Shown here piece by piece: positions 14,978-26,965 of a stretch of DNA of 64,000 bases (position 1 is its first letter; every line of letters begins with the position of its first letter). Under the pieces are notes generated by a model. That model was not told the origin of the DNA. It made no database searches and was given only the letters and a program-made list of their open reading frames with translations. This DNA comes from Atherinomorus stipes (Eukaryota > Chordata > Actinopteri > Atheriniformes > Atherinidae): assembly GCA_023101725.1 (NCBI GenBank), contig JALJCO010010529.1:248001-312000 (forward strand), in the 5' to 3' direction. The translations under genes and the position numbers were made by a program.

Positions 14978-15225
14978 ATACAAGTTGTAAACTATTCATG
15001 GCCAAAACGATGGCAGCTGCCATGACTTCTAATTTCTGCTAAGGGCTTCCGGTTACCATGTTCAGACGGTATCTTCAGGGTACACCTGAGGACATGCAAA
15101 TGAACAACACTCATACAAAGAGCTCCCGACCTTGATGATTGAAAAGTGGGTATTGTTAAACCAAAAAAGCGTTCTGGGACATATTGTGCCGTACGTGACT
15201 GCAGCAACTTGTAAAAACAATTTAA
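14978..15225 (+). repeat. Dispersed repeat, copy B (uninterrupted)
   Basis: This is a diverged direct copy of 1327-1802 without the 193-bp foldback insertion. The sequence ACACCTGAGGACATGCAAAT at 15082-15101 is the intact equivalent of the insertion site in copy A. A CpG-rich segment starting GCCGCAAGCGGCGATGAAGT follows at about 15233 and may be a separate repeat. Confidence 0.7.
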
Positions 15226-17683
15226 TATTAAAGCCGCAAGCGGCGATGAAGTCCCTCGCACCTCCGGCTCCACTCCAGCCTATGCACCCCGTAGTCCATG
15301 TCACATCGTAACTGTGTGCCTGCAGTTTGTTGTGCTGGCTGGGGGTGACCATTGGAAGTTTTCTGGGGGCGCTATGGAGCTATATTTGAACTTATCCAAC
15401 ACATGTCCATGTAAACGAGTTCAGGATGTGACCATCATCATCTGAGGTGAGTTTGGGAGAGATCAACCTTGGGAGAGTTTGAGGTACTTCCTGTTTGCAT
15501 GGCGTTGGGGCCATGTTCACCATGGTTACATTTGGCGAATACACCTGAGATTTTGAATGCAGGGTTTCCACCAGGATTTTTAAACCGTTGGGGGGGGGGT
15601 CTGCCCGAGTGGAGGAGGGGTGACAATGACGACACAAATACTGAAATTGTGACTACTTCAAAGTGAATGTTTTTCTAAATACTTTTATTTACAAATCTAA
15701 TGTCAGTTTGCAGCCTGGCTGAGGAAACTTCATTTTCCAATTTTTTTTTTTTTTAAAGTGCTCTAAGGCTCTGATGTAAGGAAAGTCCTTCAGGGGGACC
15801 CGTTGATGCTGAGGAGCATGCATGCTGCCAGATGCTCCCCCTGCAGCCTGTTTCTAAGCTCTGTCTTCACCTACACAAAAACAATGGGCTTTATGCACAG
15901 CTCCACTACTTCCTGAACTTAGTACTGCACCTTTGTTTCCTGTCTTTCATGATTGGATGAACTGATCAATCCAGCTGTGTCTGATCTAAGCAAATGGTCA
16001 GACACACCTGGATTAATCAGCTCATCCAATCTTGAAAGACAGGAAACAAAGGTGCAGTACTAAGTTCAGGAAGTAGTGGAGCTGTGCATAAAGCCCATTA
16101 AAAGTGAGTGGGGTGTAGACAACTTAGAGACACCAAACTGTCTGAGCAACAGTTTACTATCAACCAAACGTCTGACCCTGTTCACTGTAGAGAAATCTCC
16201 CTCACAGCTGACAGATGATATGGGTGCTGTCAATGCTACAGCTGCTAGCTGGCTCCAGCATGGATAAAGGAGTCCCCATTCATCATTTTAGGATGCCAGT
16301 TCCATCATTTCATCTTGCTGGTCATAACACCGATCAGGGGTCCTCAATCATCTTTCTGTACAATTCCCCTCTTGCTTAATTTCTCATTTTACCTTGAAGG
16401 CTCCAACAAGCAGATGCTACTTATGTCCACTCTTGGAGCCACGGCAGCGCGCAGTAAACTAAACGTTCGTTCATGTCGATCTCAAAAGTTTCCAATGAGA
16501 CCAGAAAGTGTCACTAGACTTTGTGCTAGCGGCTTTATTAGTTATTAGAGGGTCCGAAAACTCGCTAAATATTAGCAACAAAGACGCTGAATTGTGACGT
16601 GTGCGTCAGCGTAATCTGGTGTACCAGAAACTCGGTACTAACAAACGTTCCGCTTTCGGCGGATTCTATTGTGTTTGGCGGACTGGGCATCAAAAATAGG
16701 AACTGGAATTTTAAAATTTGAATTCAAATTTACTGAAAGTTTGTCCCAGTTCCCGTCAATACTCGCCCAACCCTAATCACATATTACCTAGTTTTGGTAC
16801 CTTTCTTTCACCCTTTTCTCTCCCTCCACATCACACTGTCGTCTCTCCACTGGTTCGTTTCTCCAGGAGCCACAGCCGACAGGCAAGCAAGTGGAGACTC
16901 CGGTGTTGGTTTTTTAAAATAAGAGTATTAGAAGGAAGCAAAAGTGTCACATTTCATGAAAAACGCTATGTTTTCTGCCAAAATCACATTGCATAAGATA
17001 ACTTACATAAACGTAGAACAATGTAAAACAAGGTTAAAAAAAAAATCAACTTCATTATTCTGAAGGTGTGGCGGCTTTTATTTTGTCATGGTTGTGCACC
17101 ACAATCAATTGCATGTAGAAGAAACCCTGGATTGTACTGTCATCAAAGGGTTTCACACGTGATGTATTTTAAAATCTCTGGCCTTAATCATTGACGATCA
17201 GAAGCGAAGAGTCAGAAAAACGGCACTTCCTCTCACCAGAAGGCGGGGCTAAGGAACACCCCTGAAATGGTCATATAGGTGTATTCAGCATCCGACCGGT
17301 ATCACACGTAGCAATTTTGGTGCAGATATCTGGTTTTATGCCAGAGTTAAATCAGTTTCGTGTTTCATGGTGAGAGCGCCACCTTTGAGGCCCCGCCCCC
17401 ACGACATACTTTATGCTTTCAAAATAGTTTTGATGAACTTAAGGTCACACATTTTGGGAACATCCTGACTGATTTTGGTGGCCATACCATTAAAGACCTA
17501 GGACAAGTTCGTTCAAACGCATTTGAACGAACGACAGTTCTGATCCAGGAAGAAGACGGTCGTGATGGATTCAGACACTGTAAGATAGTTATGGATTCTT
17601 CTGCCGTCAGCAAACGATCCAGATCAACTGAAAGACACTAAAACGTGGAACTGCGAAGGAAAAGACTATCAGCGTAGTAAACA
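15226..17683. other. Intergenic stretch, repeat-like, no gene recognised
   Basis: Apart from the foldback element at 15883-16099, nothing firm is seen. There is a G run near 15590 and a T run near 15740. A hAT-like right end (CTCGCCCAACCCTA, ending 16775) has no visible partner. Short palindromes occur, such as CGTTCAAACGCATTTGAACG near 17510. Reading frames of up to about 95 codons here look random. Confidence 0.5.
15883..16099. mobile_element. Foldback element, 217 bp, arms of about 95 bp
   Basis: The left arm starts AATGGGCTTTATGCACAGCT and the right arm ends with its exact inverse. The arms remain nearly perfect through the CTACTTCCTGAACTTAGTAC and CACCTTTGTTTCCTGTCTTT segments to a short central loop. 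No convincing target duplication could be assigned. The RNA would form a very long hairpin. The class (foldback MITE) is inferred from structure only. Confidence 0.85.
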
Positions 17684-19343
17684 AAAAGGATCGACCAATT
17701 ATTGGCTCAGCCAATATTATCGTCCGATACTTAACATTTTGTTGATAATTGGTATCGGCCTCTAAAAGTACGATATTGGCGATATCACACGCAAGTCTGC
17801 GGTGGCAGCCCACAGTTAAGTATGATCCAACTTGCTGTTTCACTCACGGTCTGGTTTCATTCATTTCGTCTACTGAGTAAGGCTCCTCCCATAACAGCAT
17901 CTGATTGGTTAAAATAAACAGTTATCAGCTGTTACTTCCACCGTTTGAACCAATCATATGGTGCTATGGGTGCGGCATCCTCACCCGCTACGTGTGTGGA
18001 GGAAACAGCGTGACAAGTTAACAGAGAAGCTGCAGCGTCCTGCTGACGTGAAGGTGAAGAAGCAGATCTGACAGCAGCTGTTCTAAACACCAGAGTCCTG
18101 CAACCACCAGGTTTTAGAAACGTCTGGACACCAGCAGTTGTGAAAGCATGCTAGTTAGCAATTAGCTTCTATTTGGTTTCACCACGAAACCGCTTGTTTA
18201 TCAAGACTGCACCGAAAGTCTTGTAAAAAGTGTGTGTGCGCCGTGTGTACTGCCGACTCTGTTAATGCGCAAGTTTGCGAGCTTGTACATTTTAATGAAT
18301 CAGAGACATAAACGGACACGACTGATGATGCAGTCTGACTTTATTACAGCGCAGATGTTTGGGACAGAGCTTCCTCCGTCTGTTTTACATTTAACATGCA
18401 GCTCATTCCTCATGAGAACATGTAGCCTATGTTGGAATAATGATAATAAATAATAATAGTAATAATAATAATAATAATAATGACAACAATAACTCCCTTC
18501 CATGATGACGTAGTAGTTTCCATTCATTTTTCTGCAGTTTTCTATTATTGAGCTCATCATTTCAGATGCATCTCTAGTGAAGCTAAACATATGTGGAACA
18601 AGTCAAGAATAAATGACAAAATCCTACTTTTAAGCATCACATCTGCAACATGTGTCTCCATCAGTTAAAAATCTGAACATCTGATGAAAATCTATCCTTG
18701 TAGGACGTCATCGGGGTATTAAAAGCATCTATCAGCGCTTTCTTTAAGGGTTCCTGTTAGAGCCGCACACCTACACCTACAGGATGTTTTACGAATGGGC
18801 CGGACATTTTCCAAGAGATCTGACTGGTCAGGAGGTGGTGACTGATCTCTGATCCAGAACTTACCTCCTCTGGAGCAGGTTAGGTGTACATCAGTTACCA
18901 TGGTGATTTACACTGATAAGAAGTGAACCAGCATGGCAGGATGGAAAACCCAGAGTTACCCTGAAGTTACCTCAATAAGAGAAAACCTTAGCCTGGTACA
19001 CCAGCCTGACTAACGCCATGTATGAGATACACGGTGTATCCCATACAGGGCGTTAGTCAGGCTGGTGTACCAGGCTAAAAACCTGGCTCAGTAGTCCAGG
19101 TCCTGCTGTTACCACAGTTCTATGATAAAAAAGAAGTGTGTGTAAAAACTAAATGAGTAGTTGTAGAGCGGCAGAGTGAAATAAAACATGTCATGATCCC
19201 AAGCATTAGAAAATTTCACTTTTTTAACAACCGTTTTCAAATTTTTTTCTGTTAATGAATATCGTATCCGAATATCGGTTATCGGCCTCCATGATCACTA
19301 ATAATCTGTATCGGCCAAGAAAAAATCATATCGGTCGATCCCT
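17684..19343. mobile_element. Non-autonomous hAT element, 1660 bp
   Basis: The right end GGTCGATCCCT mirrors the left end AAAAGGATCGACC, which has decayed by a base or two from AGGGATCGACC. A perfect 8-bp duplication AGTAAACA lies at 17676-17683 and 19344-19351. Subterminal ATCGG motifs match on both sides. It contains an (AAT)n run near 18448-18480, a possible nested end GATGCATCTCTA near 18574 and a 91-bp hairpin at 18988-19078. No transposase is seen. Confidence 0.88.
18988..19078. repeat. 91-bp near-perfect hairpin
   Basis: TTAGCCTGGTACACCAGCCT begins an arm that runs on through GACTAACGCC. The right arm is its exact inverse, ending CCAGGCTAA. Inside, ATGTATGAGATACAC pairs with GTGTATCCCATACAG with one or two mismatches, so almost no loop remains. 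It is embedded in the hAT element at 17684-19343 and could be a small foldback element of its own. Confidence 0.9.
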
Positions 19344-20169
19344 AGTAAACAACGTTATAGCATCAGTTTGTATTACCGTGCTGGTACCGGGGTACCGAGG
19401 ATGGTGGCTGCAGTTACCTGCAGCGCCAGTCACGAGTTTCATTTCTTAATCTTGCCTCTAGTCCCTTTAAGTTAGACAACGGCTCAAATCCAGGTCTGCT
19501 GACACTGTCGTGATCGGCTGGAGTGTGGCGCGAGGTTGAGGCGTGTAGGCAGGGCTCCACCACAGTGTTGATGTCTCAACGGCACCGTATCCACTAGGAC
19601 TGTCCCCATCCCACTTTTTCCCATCCAATACCAATACTACAGGTCAAGTATCGCTGATGTCCGATATAGATACTTAGCTTTATTTCGGGCCGAAGATTAT
19701 GCACATTGATGTGACCATTGATTTTCTTCTTGGTTTATGTTAGGTATGTCTGCTTCACATAACCTCACCTCTAAAACCCTGGTTTTTAAAAGGGTCAGCG
19801 ATGGAAAATACTCACGCGACCCTGGTTTGAGGATAACTGAGGGGGTAGTCTTTTGAAACATGCTGGAACCCACCATCGGTGAAAAAAACGGGAGAAAAGA
19901 TGTCCGAGGATCAGCTGAACACCATTTTTCCTCCGTCTGCTTTCTCTACAGATCCTGCTGGACCACCGGAAACTACCGGGAGAGCCCGGATGCTGAGATC
20001 CAGTTCTGATGGAGGACGATGTCCTGGAGCAACGGACCAGGACTGAAATCTCTGCTGAGTCTCTGCTGGACTGTGTCACTTTAATGGATGGATGGATGGA
20101 TGCATGGACGGACGGACGTTTTACTTTTCTACCTCATGTTGGTTTATCTGAGCCGCCCTCTGACCTCTT
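19344..20169. other. Intergenic, one hAT-like end, no gene
   Basis: TAGGACTGTCCCCATCCCAC at about 19595 resembles a hAT left end, with ATCGCTGATGTCCGATA subterminal sequence; no partner was found. A short GGAT/GGAC tetranucleotide run lies at about 20085-20116. Nothing else is recognised. Confidence 0.45.
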
Positions 20170-20177
20170 CCCTGAGT

Positions 20178-20719
20178 TAGGGCTGTGAGATATACTGATG
20201 TGATATCGCGATATAATTACTTGAGAGAGATATATTTACACATATCGTTATATCGCGGTATTAGTTGTGCAAATATTTTTGCTTTATTTTTTTCGTAATG
20301 ACCCGGCTGCACCTCGACTAACTACAAAAGGGTCACCTGATTATTTAATTAGGGTGGGAAAATACATTGATGCACTGAAATATCACAATATTTTCATATG
20401 CAGATACTTTGTTTAAAAACGCAGTATCTATCTATTTCACTAATGAAATCTCACAAGATTTCTAAAGAAATCATAAAAAACCAGCAACTATCTTTAATTA
20501 CTTGGATCTACCAAACATTTCTAACCGGTGTTTTGTCAGTTCCATCTCTGCAGTGGAGCGATACCTTTATGCTAAACATGTTTCAATACTAAAAACAGAT
20601 GTTTGATATGAAATGAAACTTTCAGACAAATGAGGGTAAAAATACCGGTATATATTGTATATTGTCATCTAAAATAAATATATCTTGATATGATATTTGG
20701 TCCATATCGCCCAGCCCTA
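20178..20719. mobile_element. hAT MITE, 542 bp, with nested relic
   Basis: The ends are TAGGGCTGTGAGATATAC and the inverted ATATCGCCCAGCCCTA. A perfect 8-bp duplication CCCTGAGT lies at 20170-20177 and 20720-20727. From about 20351, TAGGGTGGGAAAATACATTG and the following AATATTTTCATATGCAGAT segment match the element at 3637-3942, so an older related insertion is embedded and partly deleted. Confidence 0.92.
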
Positions 20720-20727
20720 CCCTGAGT

Positions 20728-22069
20728 TCTACCAGAAACCCGCCGGCTTCGTCTCCTCTTGTGTTGGTGAAGACGTGGGCGTCGTCTGGATTGAGGTAGA
20801 CGTGGTCTTGGCTGTGGGTTGCTGGTAGAAACAGGCTTCCTCGTGTGTTTACATGTGGCTCAGCCTCTTGTGGGCGGAGAACCTCCCTTGCTCCTCCTGT
20901 GTCTTCACTCTGATCAGAACGTATTGACGGTGCATCGTGTCAGACATTGTCCCCTCTGGGTGCCTTGCTGTCCACATTCTGCTGACTGTATATGCAACAC
21001 TCCTGGTCCCCTGGTGGAGGGACCAAAACCAAACCTGTGTACCCTGATGAGCTTTATCTGAGCCTGTAGATCAGCCTGGATGGTGACATGGTTGTTTTTA
21101 TGTACCACAGCTCTGCCTCAATAAAGGCTGGAGGTGCCTTGAATCTGTGTGAAGTCTTCATGTCCTGGTGGGGGGGTGGTGGAAGCTGTGAGACCCTTGA
21201 CAAACCCTGCAGGGTTTCTGCTGCTGGAAGTACAAATGTTTTTAGAGTTGTTCCATGTGTGTTTGGTGAAATCCAGAAGACAAACTCATTTTAAAGTTCA
21301 ACATGCAGCATCATCTCATCTTGAGTGGGTCAGACCAGTGGAATGACAGCATCATATATAATTCTTATTTTATGCATGTTACATGATTGTGTTATGAATG
21401 TAATTTATGTAAACATATACATTCACACCTTTCCATTAAAGAAGATGCTAGATTTATTATAGTTATTCAAGTAACCGCAAACTTAGGAAAACAAGTTATA
21501 ATAATTCACAGTTCACTAAATTATAATTTAGTGAAAAAATATTACTTTTGAGTAGTAGTTGAAAAGGAAAAAAGAAGCACTAACTAAAAGTTAGGGATAT
21601 TCAAGTTTCAGTTTTAACTTAAGGAAGATTTTCAGACCTTATTGATGTTATATGATGAATGTTGGACATTAATCGGGATCATGATGTGATTATTCCTCCA
21701 TCTCAAACTATTTATTGAAATAAAAGCTAGCAGCAATGGTGGGTTCACCACAACATAAACATGACAACGTCTCAATAACGTGTCGTGTTAGGCGTTGTCT
21801 TGGTCTGACGACGTCTTGATGTTATCAAGATGGTGAAGAGGATGTTTAGAAAGATGTCATTAAACCAGAACATGTAGAGATCAAGTCACCGTTTAGACAC
21901 TACTGTTGTATTTTTTTGTGTTTAGTCATCTTTCTGGAGAACAGCATGATGTACAATGAATATTTAAACATTAAACAGTGAAAAAGTCTAATTCAGTTCA
22001 CCTGGAAAGGTTGGAGTGGATTTTAGCTTCATTCTGACATCATGCAAAAGGCCACGCATCAAAAACTTT
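20728..22069. other. Intergenic, no gene recognised
   Basis: Sequence is of ordinary composition, becoming AT-rich after 21340. A few frames of 60-80 codons show no domain. No inverted ends or tandem array were found. Confidence 0.4.
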
Positions 22070-22250
22070 GAGTGTCTGGTGTGGTGGATAGCCTCGTGGC
22101 TTTGGCGCAGAGGACCCAGGTTCAAGTCCCCACCACAGCACTAATGCCAACCACCATGGGCCCCAGAGCAATGTCCCCAACCCCCTGGTGCTGCAGTTAC
22201 CAGCCCAATGCTCTGGAAAATACAGAGCACATAATAGTAAGTAGAAAAAG
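22070..22250 (+). mobile_element. tRNA-derived SINE
   Basis: A tRNA-like head with an A-box-like TGGATAGCCTCGTGG is followed by the B box GGTTCAAGTCC at 22119-22129. The body contains CCCCAGAGCAATGTCCCCAA, resembling the body of the SINEs at 29.7 and 32.6 kb. It lies immediately left of a large TA microsatellite. Confidence 0.75.
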
Positions 22251-22264
22251 TATTTCCTGTTCTC

Positions 22265-22315
22265 AAAATGTGTGTGTGTGTCTATGCATATATATGTATA
22301 TGTATATATGTATGT

Positions 22316-22367
<52 letters not shown>

Positions 22368-22422
22368 ATATATGTATATATATATATGTATATATATATA
22401 TGTATATATATGTATATATATG

Positions 22423-22474
<52 letters not shown>

Positions 22475-22546
22475 AGTCAATAAAAACAAATCACAGCAAA
22501 ACATGCCAACAAAAAAATGGGGAAAAAACATTAAAGGCCACATCCC

Positions 22547-22586
<40 letters not shown>

Positions 22587-22610
22587 TTTACACACACACA
22601 CAAACATATA
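22265..22610. repeat. TG/TA microsatellite block
   Basis: A (TG)n start passes into (TA)n interspersed with TATG and TGTA steps up to about 22470. A second TA run with a (CA)n tail lies at about 22550-22605. Open frames of alternating Tyr-Ile codons here are artefacts of the repeat. Confidence 0.95.
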
Positions 22611-22614
22611 TATT

Positions 22615-22850
22615 AGGGATGTGCACAACTAATTGATCAAAACGATACAAAAGTGGACGTTTGTTTTTAAAAGTGGTTTGTTATGAATGATGTTTCATTG
22701 AGCAGCATGTGCTGCTGTTTACAGCGCTGGTCTAACAGCAGCATGGCCCCTTTAAAAAGGAGTGATTACGTGCAGCACTGTGTCCAATCAGCTGGCGTGG
22801 TGCACCGTGAATGCCCGCGAGTCAGAGGGAAGAGGGGGACGGCAGCAGAC
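22615..22850. mobile_element. hAT-like left end fragment
   Basis: TAGGGATGTGCACAACTAATT at the microsatellite edge matches the TAGGG-type hAT ends in this window, followed by an AACGATACAAAAG segment. No right end is visible before the poly(T) tract, so the extent is uncertain. Confidence 0.35.
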
Positions 22851-23230
22851 TTTTTTTTTTTTTTTTTTAACTTTATTAAGAGCTTTATTACAATGTCAAA
22901 CATAACCATGTAAAGACAAAATATTTCATAATGTGTTTAACAATGTGATTCAAGCAAAAAGACAACTTGGCTCCATTACAATAATAAAATAAATACTCAC
23001 ATAGAACAAGTGAACAACCATGGGGTACAAATCAAAAACAAATAAAAAATTAAGAGGATGGGTTTTCCAAAAGTCCAGAGTTAGAATAGCTTTCTTATTA
23101 GAGAGACCCTTAAAGGCATAAGCCCCCACTGGGTGTAACCGAGCCTCCCCCCGTAGTCCCCTGAGTTGGACAAGTGGGCAGAAGCGTTTTCTAACAGACC
23201 CAGTCATTCTCTGAATCTGGCAGCACTGAC
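22850..23230 (-). mobile_element. Poly(A)-tailed retrosequence, minus strand
   Basis: Read on the minus strand, the segment ends with two AATAAA-type signals followed by a run of about 17 A (T run at 22852-22870). This is a hallmark of LINE-mediated retroposition. Upstream is an 85-codon frame (22950-23207) of no recognised family. It could be a LINE 3' end or a processed copy of an unrelated mRNA. Confidence 0.5.
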
Positions 23231-23455
23231 TTTAGCTTAGCTTAGCATAGTTTCTGTAATCAGGTGGTTTCCAATAGCACCACTTGGTGAAAGTGAACTA
23301 ATTAACTTAAATTTTTTTCCAGTTATGTTTTGTGGCCCGCACATTCTGAGAGTACAAACGAGAAGCCGATTTCACATCAAAGGACTGACTAGGTGGCGTG
23401 TAATAGACTAAACCGGCCAATGGCCGCCAGTAGACGGTGGCGTTTCTGTACGTGA

Positions 23456-23525
23456 GTAATGAAATGAAATGAAATGAAAAATACTTTATTCATCCCCGAA
23501 GGGAAATTCAGTATTGTAAAAGCTC

Positions 23526-23568
<43 letters not shown>

Positions 23569-24738
23569 AACAAAAAGTCAGTTACTCAGTCTTGTTCTTT
23601 AGGGTGATGGTTGCTGGCAGGAATGAATTCCTGTATCTCTCCGTCCTACAGCGAACTTGACGCAGCCTCCCACTGAACACACTCTGTTGATTCTTCACCG
23701 TGTTGTGGAGAGGATGGGAAGTGTCCTCCATCATCTTCATCAGCTTGTGCAGCATTCTTTTTTGAACGATCATCTCCAGCGGCTCCAGAGTTCTCCCCAG
23801 CACAGAACCAGCTTTCTTGATCAGCTTGTTTAGTTTCTTCAAGTCTCTGGTTCTGATGCTGCTGCCCCAGCAGATGCTGCAAAGCTAATTGCACTTTCTA
23901 CAACAGACTTATAGAAGATCTGCAACATCTTTTTGCAGACATTAAATGATTTTAGCTTCCTTAAGAAGTAAAGTCTGCCCAGACCTTTCTTGTAGATGTA
24001 GTCACAGTTGCATTTCCAATCGAGTCTGTTGTCCAGCTGAACTCCAGGTATTTGTAGTTCTCCACCACCTCCACCTCCTCTTCCAGGATGTAGACAGGAC
24101 TATGCTGCTTATTCTTGCTCCTCCTGAAGTCAACAATCATCTCTTTAGTCTTGCTGGTATTTAAGATGAGCTGATTGTTACTGCACCATTTCACAAACTG
24201 ATTGACAAGTTCCCTGTACTCGGCTTCTTGTCCATCACTAATACACCCCACAACTGCAGAATCATCAGAGTATTTCTGCAGATGACAGGACTCAGAGTTG
24301 TACTGGAAGTCTGAGGTGTACAGTGTAAAGAGGAATGGTGAGAGTACAGTCCCTTGTGGTGCTCCAGTGCTGCTGACCACCATCTCAGACACACAACCTT
24401 TCAGTCTCACAAACTGTGGTCTGTTTGTGAGGTAGTCGTAAATCCAGGTGGTTGTGGAGGATCCACCTGGAAGTTATGGAGCTTCTCACATAGCAAAGCA
24501 GGCTGAATAGTATTAAATGCACTTGAAAAATCAAAGAACATGACCCTCAAAGTGCTGCCTGACTGGTCCAGATGAGAGTGGGCTCTCTGAAGCAGGAAGA
24601 TGATGGCGTCTTCAACCCCAAGCCCATTACGATATGCGAACTGTAATGGGTCCTGAAAGGTGTTGACTTGCTTGTTGAGGTGAGCCAGTAAGAGTCTCTC
24701 CAGGACTTTCATGATTTCAGATGTCAAAGCAACTGGTC
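23456..24738 (-). mobile_element. 5'-truncated CR1/Rex1-like LINE, minus strand
   Basis: The minus strand encodes reverse transcriptase blocks in three broken frames. FFDFSSAFNTIQP lies in 24407-24727; APQGTVLSPFLFTLY and the active-site block YSDD (usual form YADD) lie in 23961-24410. The C-terminal RCRTERYRNSFLPATI lies in 23582-23842. The 3' end is a short (TGAAA)n-type repeat, typical of the CR1/L2/Rex1 group, preceded by a 36-base A run. The copy lacks its endonuclease and 5' part and carries frameshifts, so it is dead. Confidence 0.85.
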
Positions 24739-25510
24739 GTGATTATGATCTCTGTTATCACATGAGAACAGATGAGAATCAAACTTTTTTCTTACCTAGG
24801 TAGGTAGGTAGGTAATTTATTTCGAGACATGTAATAACCAAAGGTGATCATACATTAATGAACTAACAATGATGAAAACATTAAAAAAAAGAAAGAAAAG
24901 TTAACAAAATAAACCAACTATACACATAGTTTTCAACCAACATGGAGGAAATGTGGAAGGACGTCACATTCCTGGTTGCTGGAACATCAGAGGAAACTTT
25001 AATGTGGTAGTAAGTGAAGAAGAAGATCACAGACATTTATTTCATGAACATTTCTGCTGTCTGGGACAAAAGTGGACGGTGCTGCTCAGTCCACTGATGT
25101 CAGTGTGTTCGTATCGGGGAGGAATATCGGCCAATCAGAGCAGAGGAGGAATAACTTGCTGCCACGGTGGAGAAAACACTGGATTTAATCCCCAACAACA
25201 AAAACACGGTAAATTATGTTGAACACTCATTAATCTGACACTTTATTTCATGTATCTACAGTATGCTCCCTAAAATGAGGCACTGCATAACATTATCATG
25301 CTAGCTAATGCTAACAGAGACAGCTGTGGTGTTGCTGAGAGTTAATGACTAATCTGGGAGATATTGTGAAATATCAGGTTATTTGCTCTGATCAGGGCAA
25401 CGTTGGGACCAGAAAATAAAACCAGTTCAGTCAGAAACACAAACGGATCAGGAAGACGGTGTCCTGCAGCCTTTAGTTTCATCTGGAAACTAAAGGTCTG
25501 TGCACACGGT
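24739..25510. other. Intergenic between LINE remnants
   Basis: An (AGGT)n run of four units lies near 24797-24813. A short perfect inverted repeat (GGTCTGTGC-GGGC-GCACAGACC type) lies at about 25494-25530 just before a LINE 3' end. No gene is recognised; an 89-codon frame at 24953-25222 has no known domain. Confidence 0.4.
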
Positions 25511-25514
25511 CTGT

Positions 25515-25725
25515 GCGGGCTGCACAGACCGTGGAGGCTTTTAAACGCAATTTGAAAACTCATCTTTTTAAAAAGGCATTTGCCTGATTGTTTTGTTTGT
25601 TTTTATCTGCCTGTTTTTTTTTTTTTTTTTTTTTTTTTTATCATGTTTTTACCTTGTAGCACTTTGAGATTTTTTTAAATGTAAAGTGCATTATAAATAC
25701 AATTTATTATTATTATTATTATTAT
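25515..25725 (+). mobile_element. LINE 3' end, L2-like, plus strand
   Basis: The segment TTTTAAACGCAATTTGAAAA, a long T run, GTAGCACTTTGAGATTTTT, AAAGTGCATTATAAATACAA and a terminal (ATT)n run form the well-known 3' end of an L2-type LINE common in fish. Only the tail remains. Confidence 0.65.
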
Positions 25726-25889
25726 CTGCAGGACATGTGAAGGCTACGTGGTCTGTACAGTCCTGAAACAATACCAAAAGCCAAATATGGGAGAAAATAG
25801 AAAAGGAACCACCTTTGAAAGAGTTTAGTTTTTTAAACTTTGATAAGTAATCATGAGATGTGCGTGTTATTCCAGTGTGGCAGTTTCCC

Positions 25890-26441
25890 CCAGAGGTGGA
25901 TATGCCTTTAATAGTGTTGAGGTATAAGGAAAAATCATTTTTAAAATGCAAAATACTGGGGTTAGTATGAGACCATTTACATTTATGAATGTGGTACTTG
26001 GCAAATAAAATGAAAAGATTTAATTGAAACATTTTTTTTGTTCCATAACAGCGCCATCATAGAAGAAGATAATTTCTTTCTTAGTTAAAGGGATATTGTG
26101 TAAGTTCTCCATGGTTTATTTTGGTCTCTAATAAGATATTTGATCCAGTACACTTTGAATATCACATTTTAGTCTACACATTTAATCCTCCTATAGGGGT
26201 TACTCAGTACAGATCTATTTAAATAATGAGATTTATTTTTCCAGACAAAAATATAAAGGGCAGAGTGAACATTCTTTATAAGTGATTTAGGAACATCTAT
26301 TACTTTTGCAGGATAAACCAAGCGAGATAACCCTTCTGTTTTTGATAGGATGATTCTATCTATAAGTGATAGATCTCTTATCAGGCATAAATTAAATCTA
26401 TTTTTAATTTTTGGAATCAGATGATGAATATTAGAAGTCAC
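25890..26441 (-). pseudogene. L1 ORF2 C-terminal fragment, minus strand
   Basis: Two adjacent minus-strand frames encode the typical L1/Tx1 tail. IPKIKNRFNLCLIRDLSL, LSKTEGLSRLVYPA and YIFVWKNKSHYLNRSV lie in 26169-26441; FAKYHIHKCKW-HTNPSI and YLNTI lie near 25900-26010. A frame change separates them. The RT core is missing; the left part of the duplicated segment starting near 26445 cuts the element off. Confidence 0.8.
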
Positions 26442-26444
26442 CCT

Positions 26445-26965
26445 CTCAGACTGATCGGGACAAATATCAGGCTCGTTGGAAGTGACTGCATCTGTCTACC
26501 GTCGGACTGGATGGTCAGACGAGAGCTTTGTGAGTCGTCAGGGACCATGAATGCATCATCTCACCCGGACAAGTTCACCAACGTGAAGACTGCAATGCTG
26601 GAGGATCTCGCAGCATTTGCGTTTATTCAGCTCAAAGTTGAGACCGCATGTTGCTGACGCTGAGTACATGAACTTGTACTGAACTGTAGTAGAAACGCCT
26701 GCAGACAGAATGGTATTTACCTGTTCAGGTGCAACATAAAGGACAGCAATCTGGGAAATGTCCAAGCTCAATTATCCAAAACTTAAATGCTTTGCCTTGA
26801 TGAATGAATTTAAAACAAATAAAAGAAATAGAAACTTCTTTCTTTCTATTTAGATGGGGTTATAAATATTATTACAACCGCCCCATAAATACGGTCCTAG
26901 GAGGTTAATTCACATTTACACATAGGTCCTCTCTTCTTTTTTTAAATCTTTATTCTTCCTTATTG
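26445..26965 (+). repeat. Direct repeat, copy 1 (about 520 bp)
   Basis: This segment matches 30185-30720 over most of its length. Shared blocks include GGGACCATGAATGCATCATC, ACCAACGTGAAGACTGC, GAGACCGCATGTTGCTGACG, TGCTTTGCCTTGATGAATGA and ATTATTACAAC-GCCCCATAA. The two copies have small indels and clear divergence. The family is not recognised. A short plus-strand frame (SSGTMNASS-PDK-TNVKTA) is shared by both, hinting at an older coding origin. Confidence 0.8.

Noticed and set aside
14608..18574. One large hAT element from TAGAGATGCACC to GATGCATCTCTA
   Set aside because: The flanks show no 8-bp duplication and the right end lies inside a separate well-defined element (17684-19343), so the pairing would cross its border.
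22119..22129. True tRNA gene
   Set aside because: A and B boxes are present, but the cloverleaf cannot be folded by eye and a SINE body follows, so it is a tRNA-derived SINE.
22040..22632. Tyr-Ile-rich frames on both strands
   Set aside because: They are translations of a TA/TG microsatellite.
24953..25222. 89-codon plus-strand frame
   Set aside because: No known domain and no exon-like borders; treated as chance.
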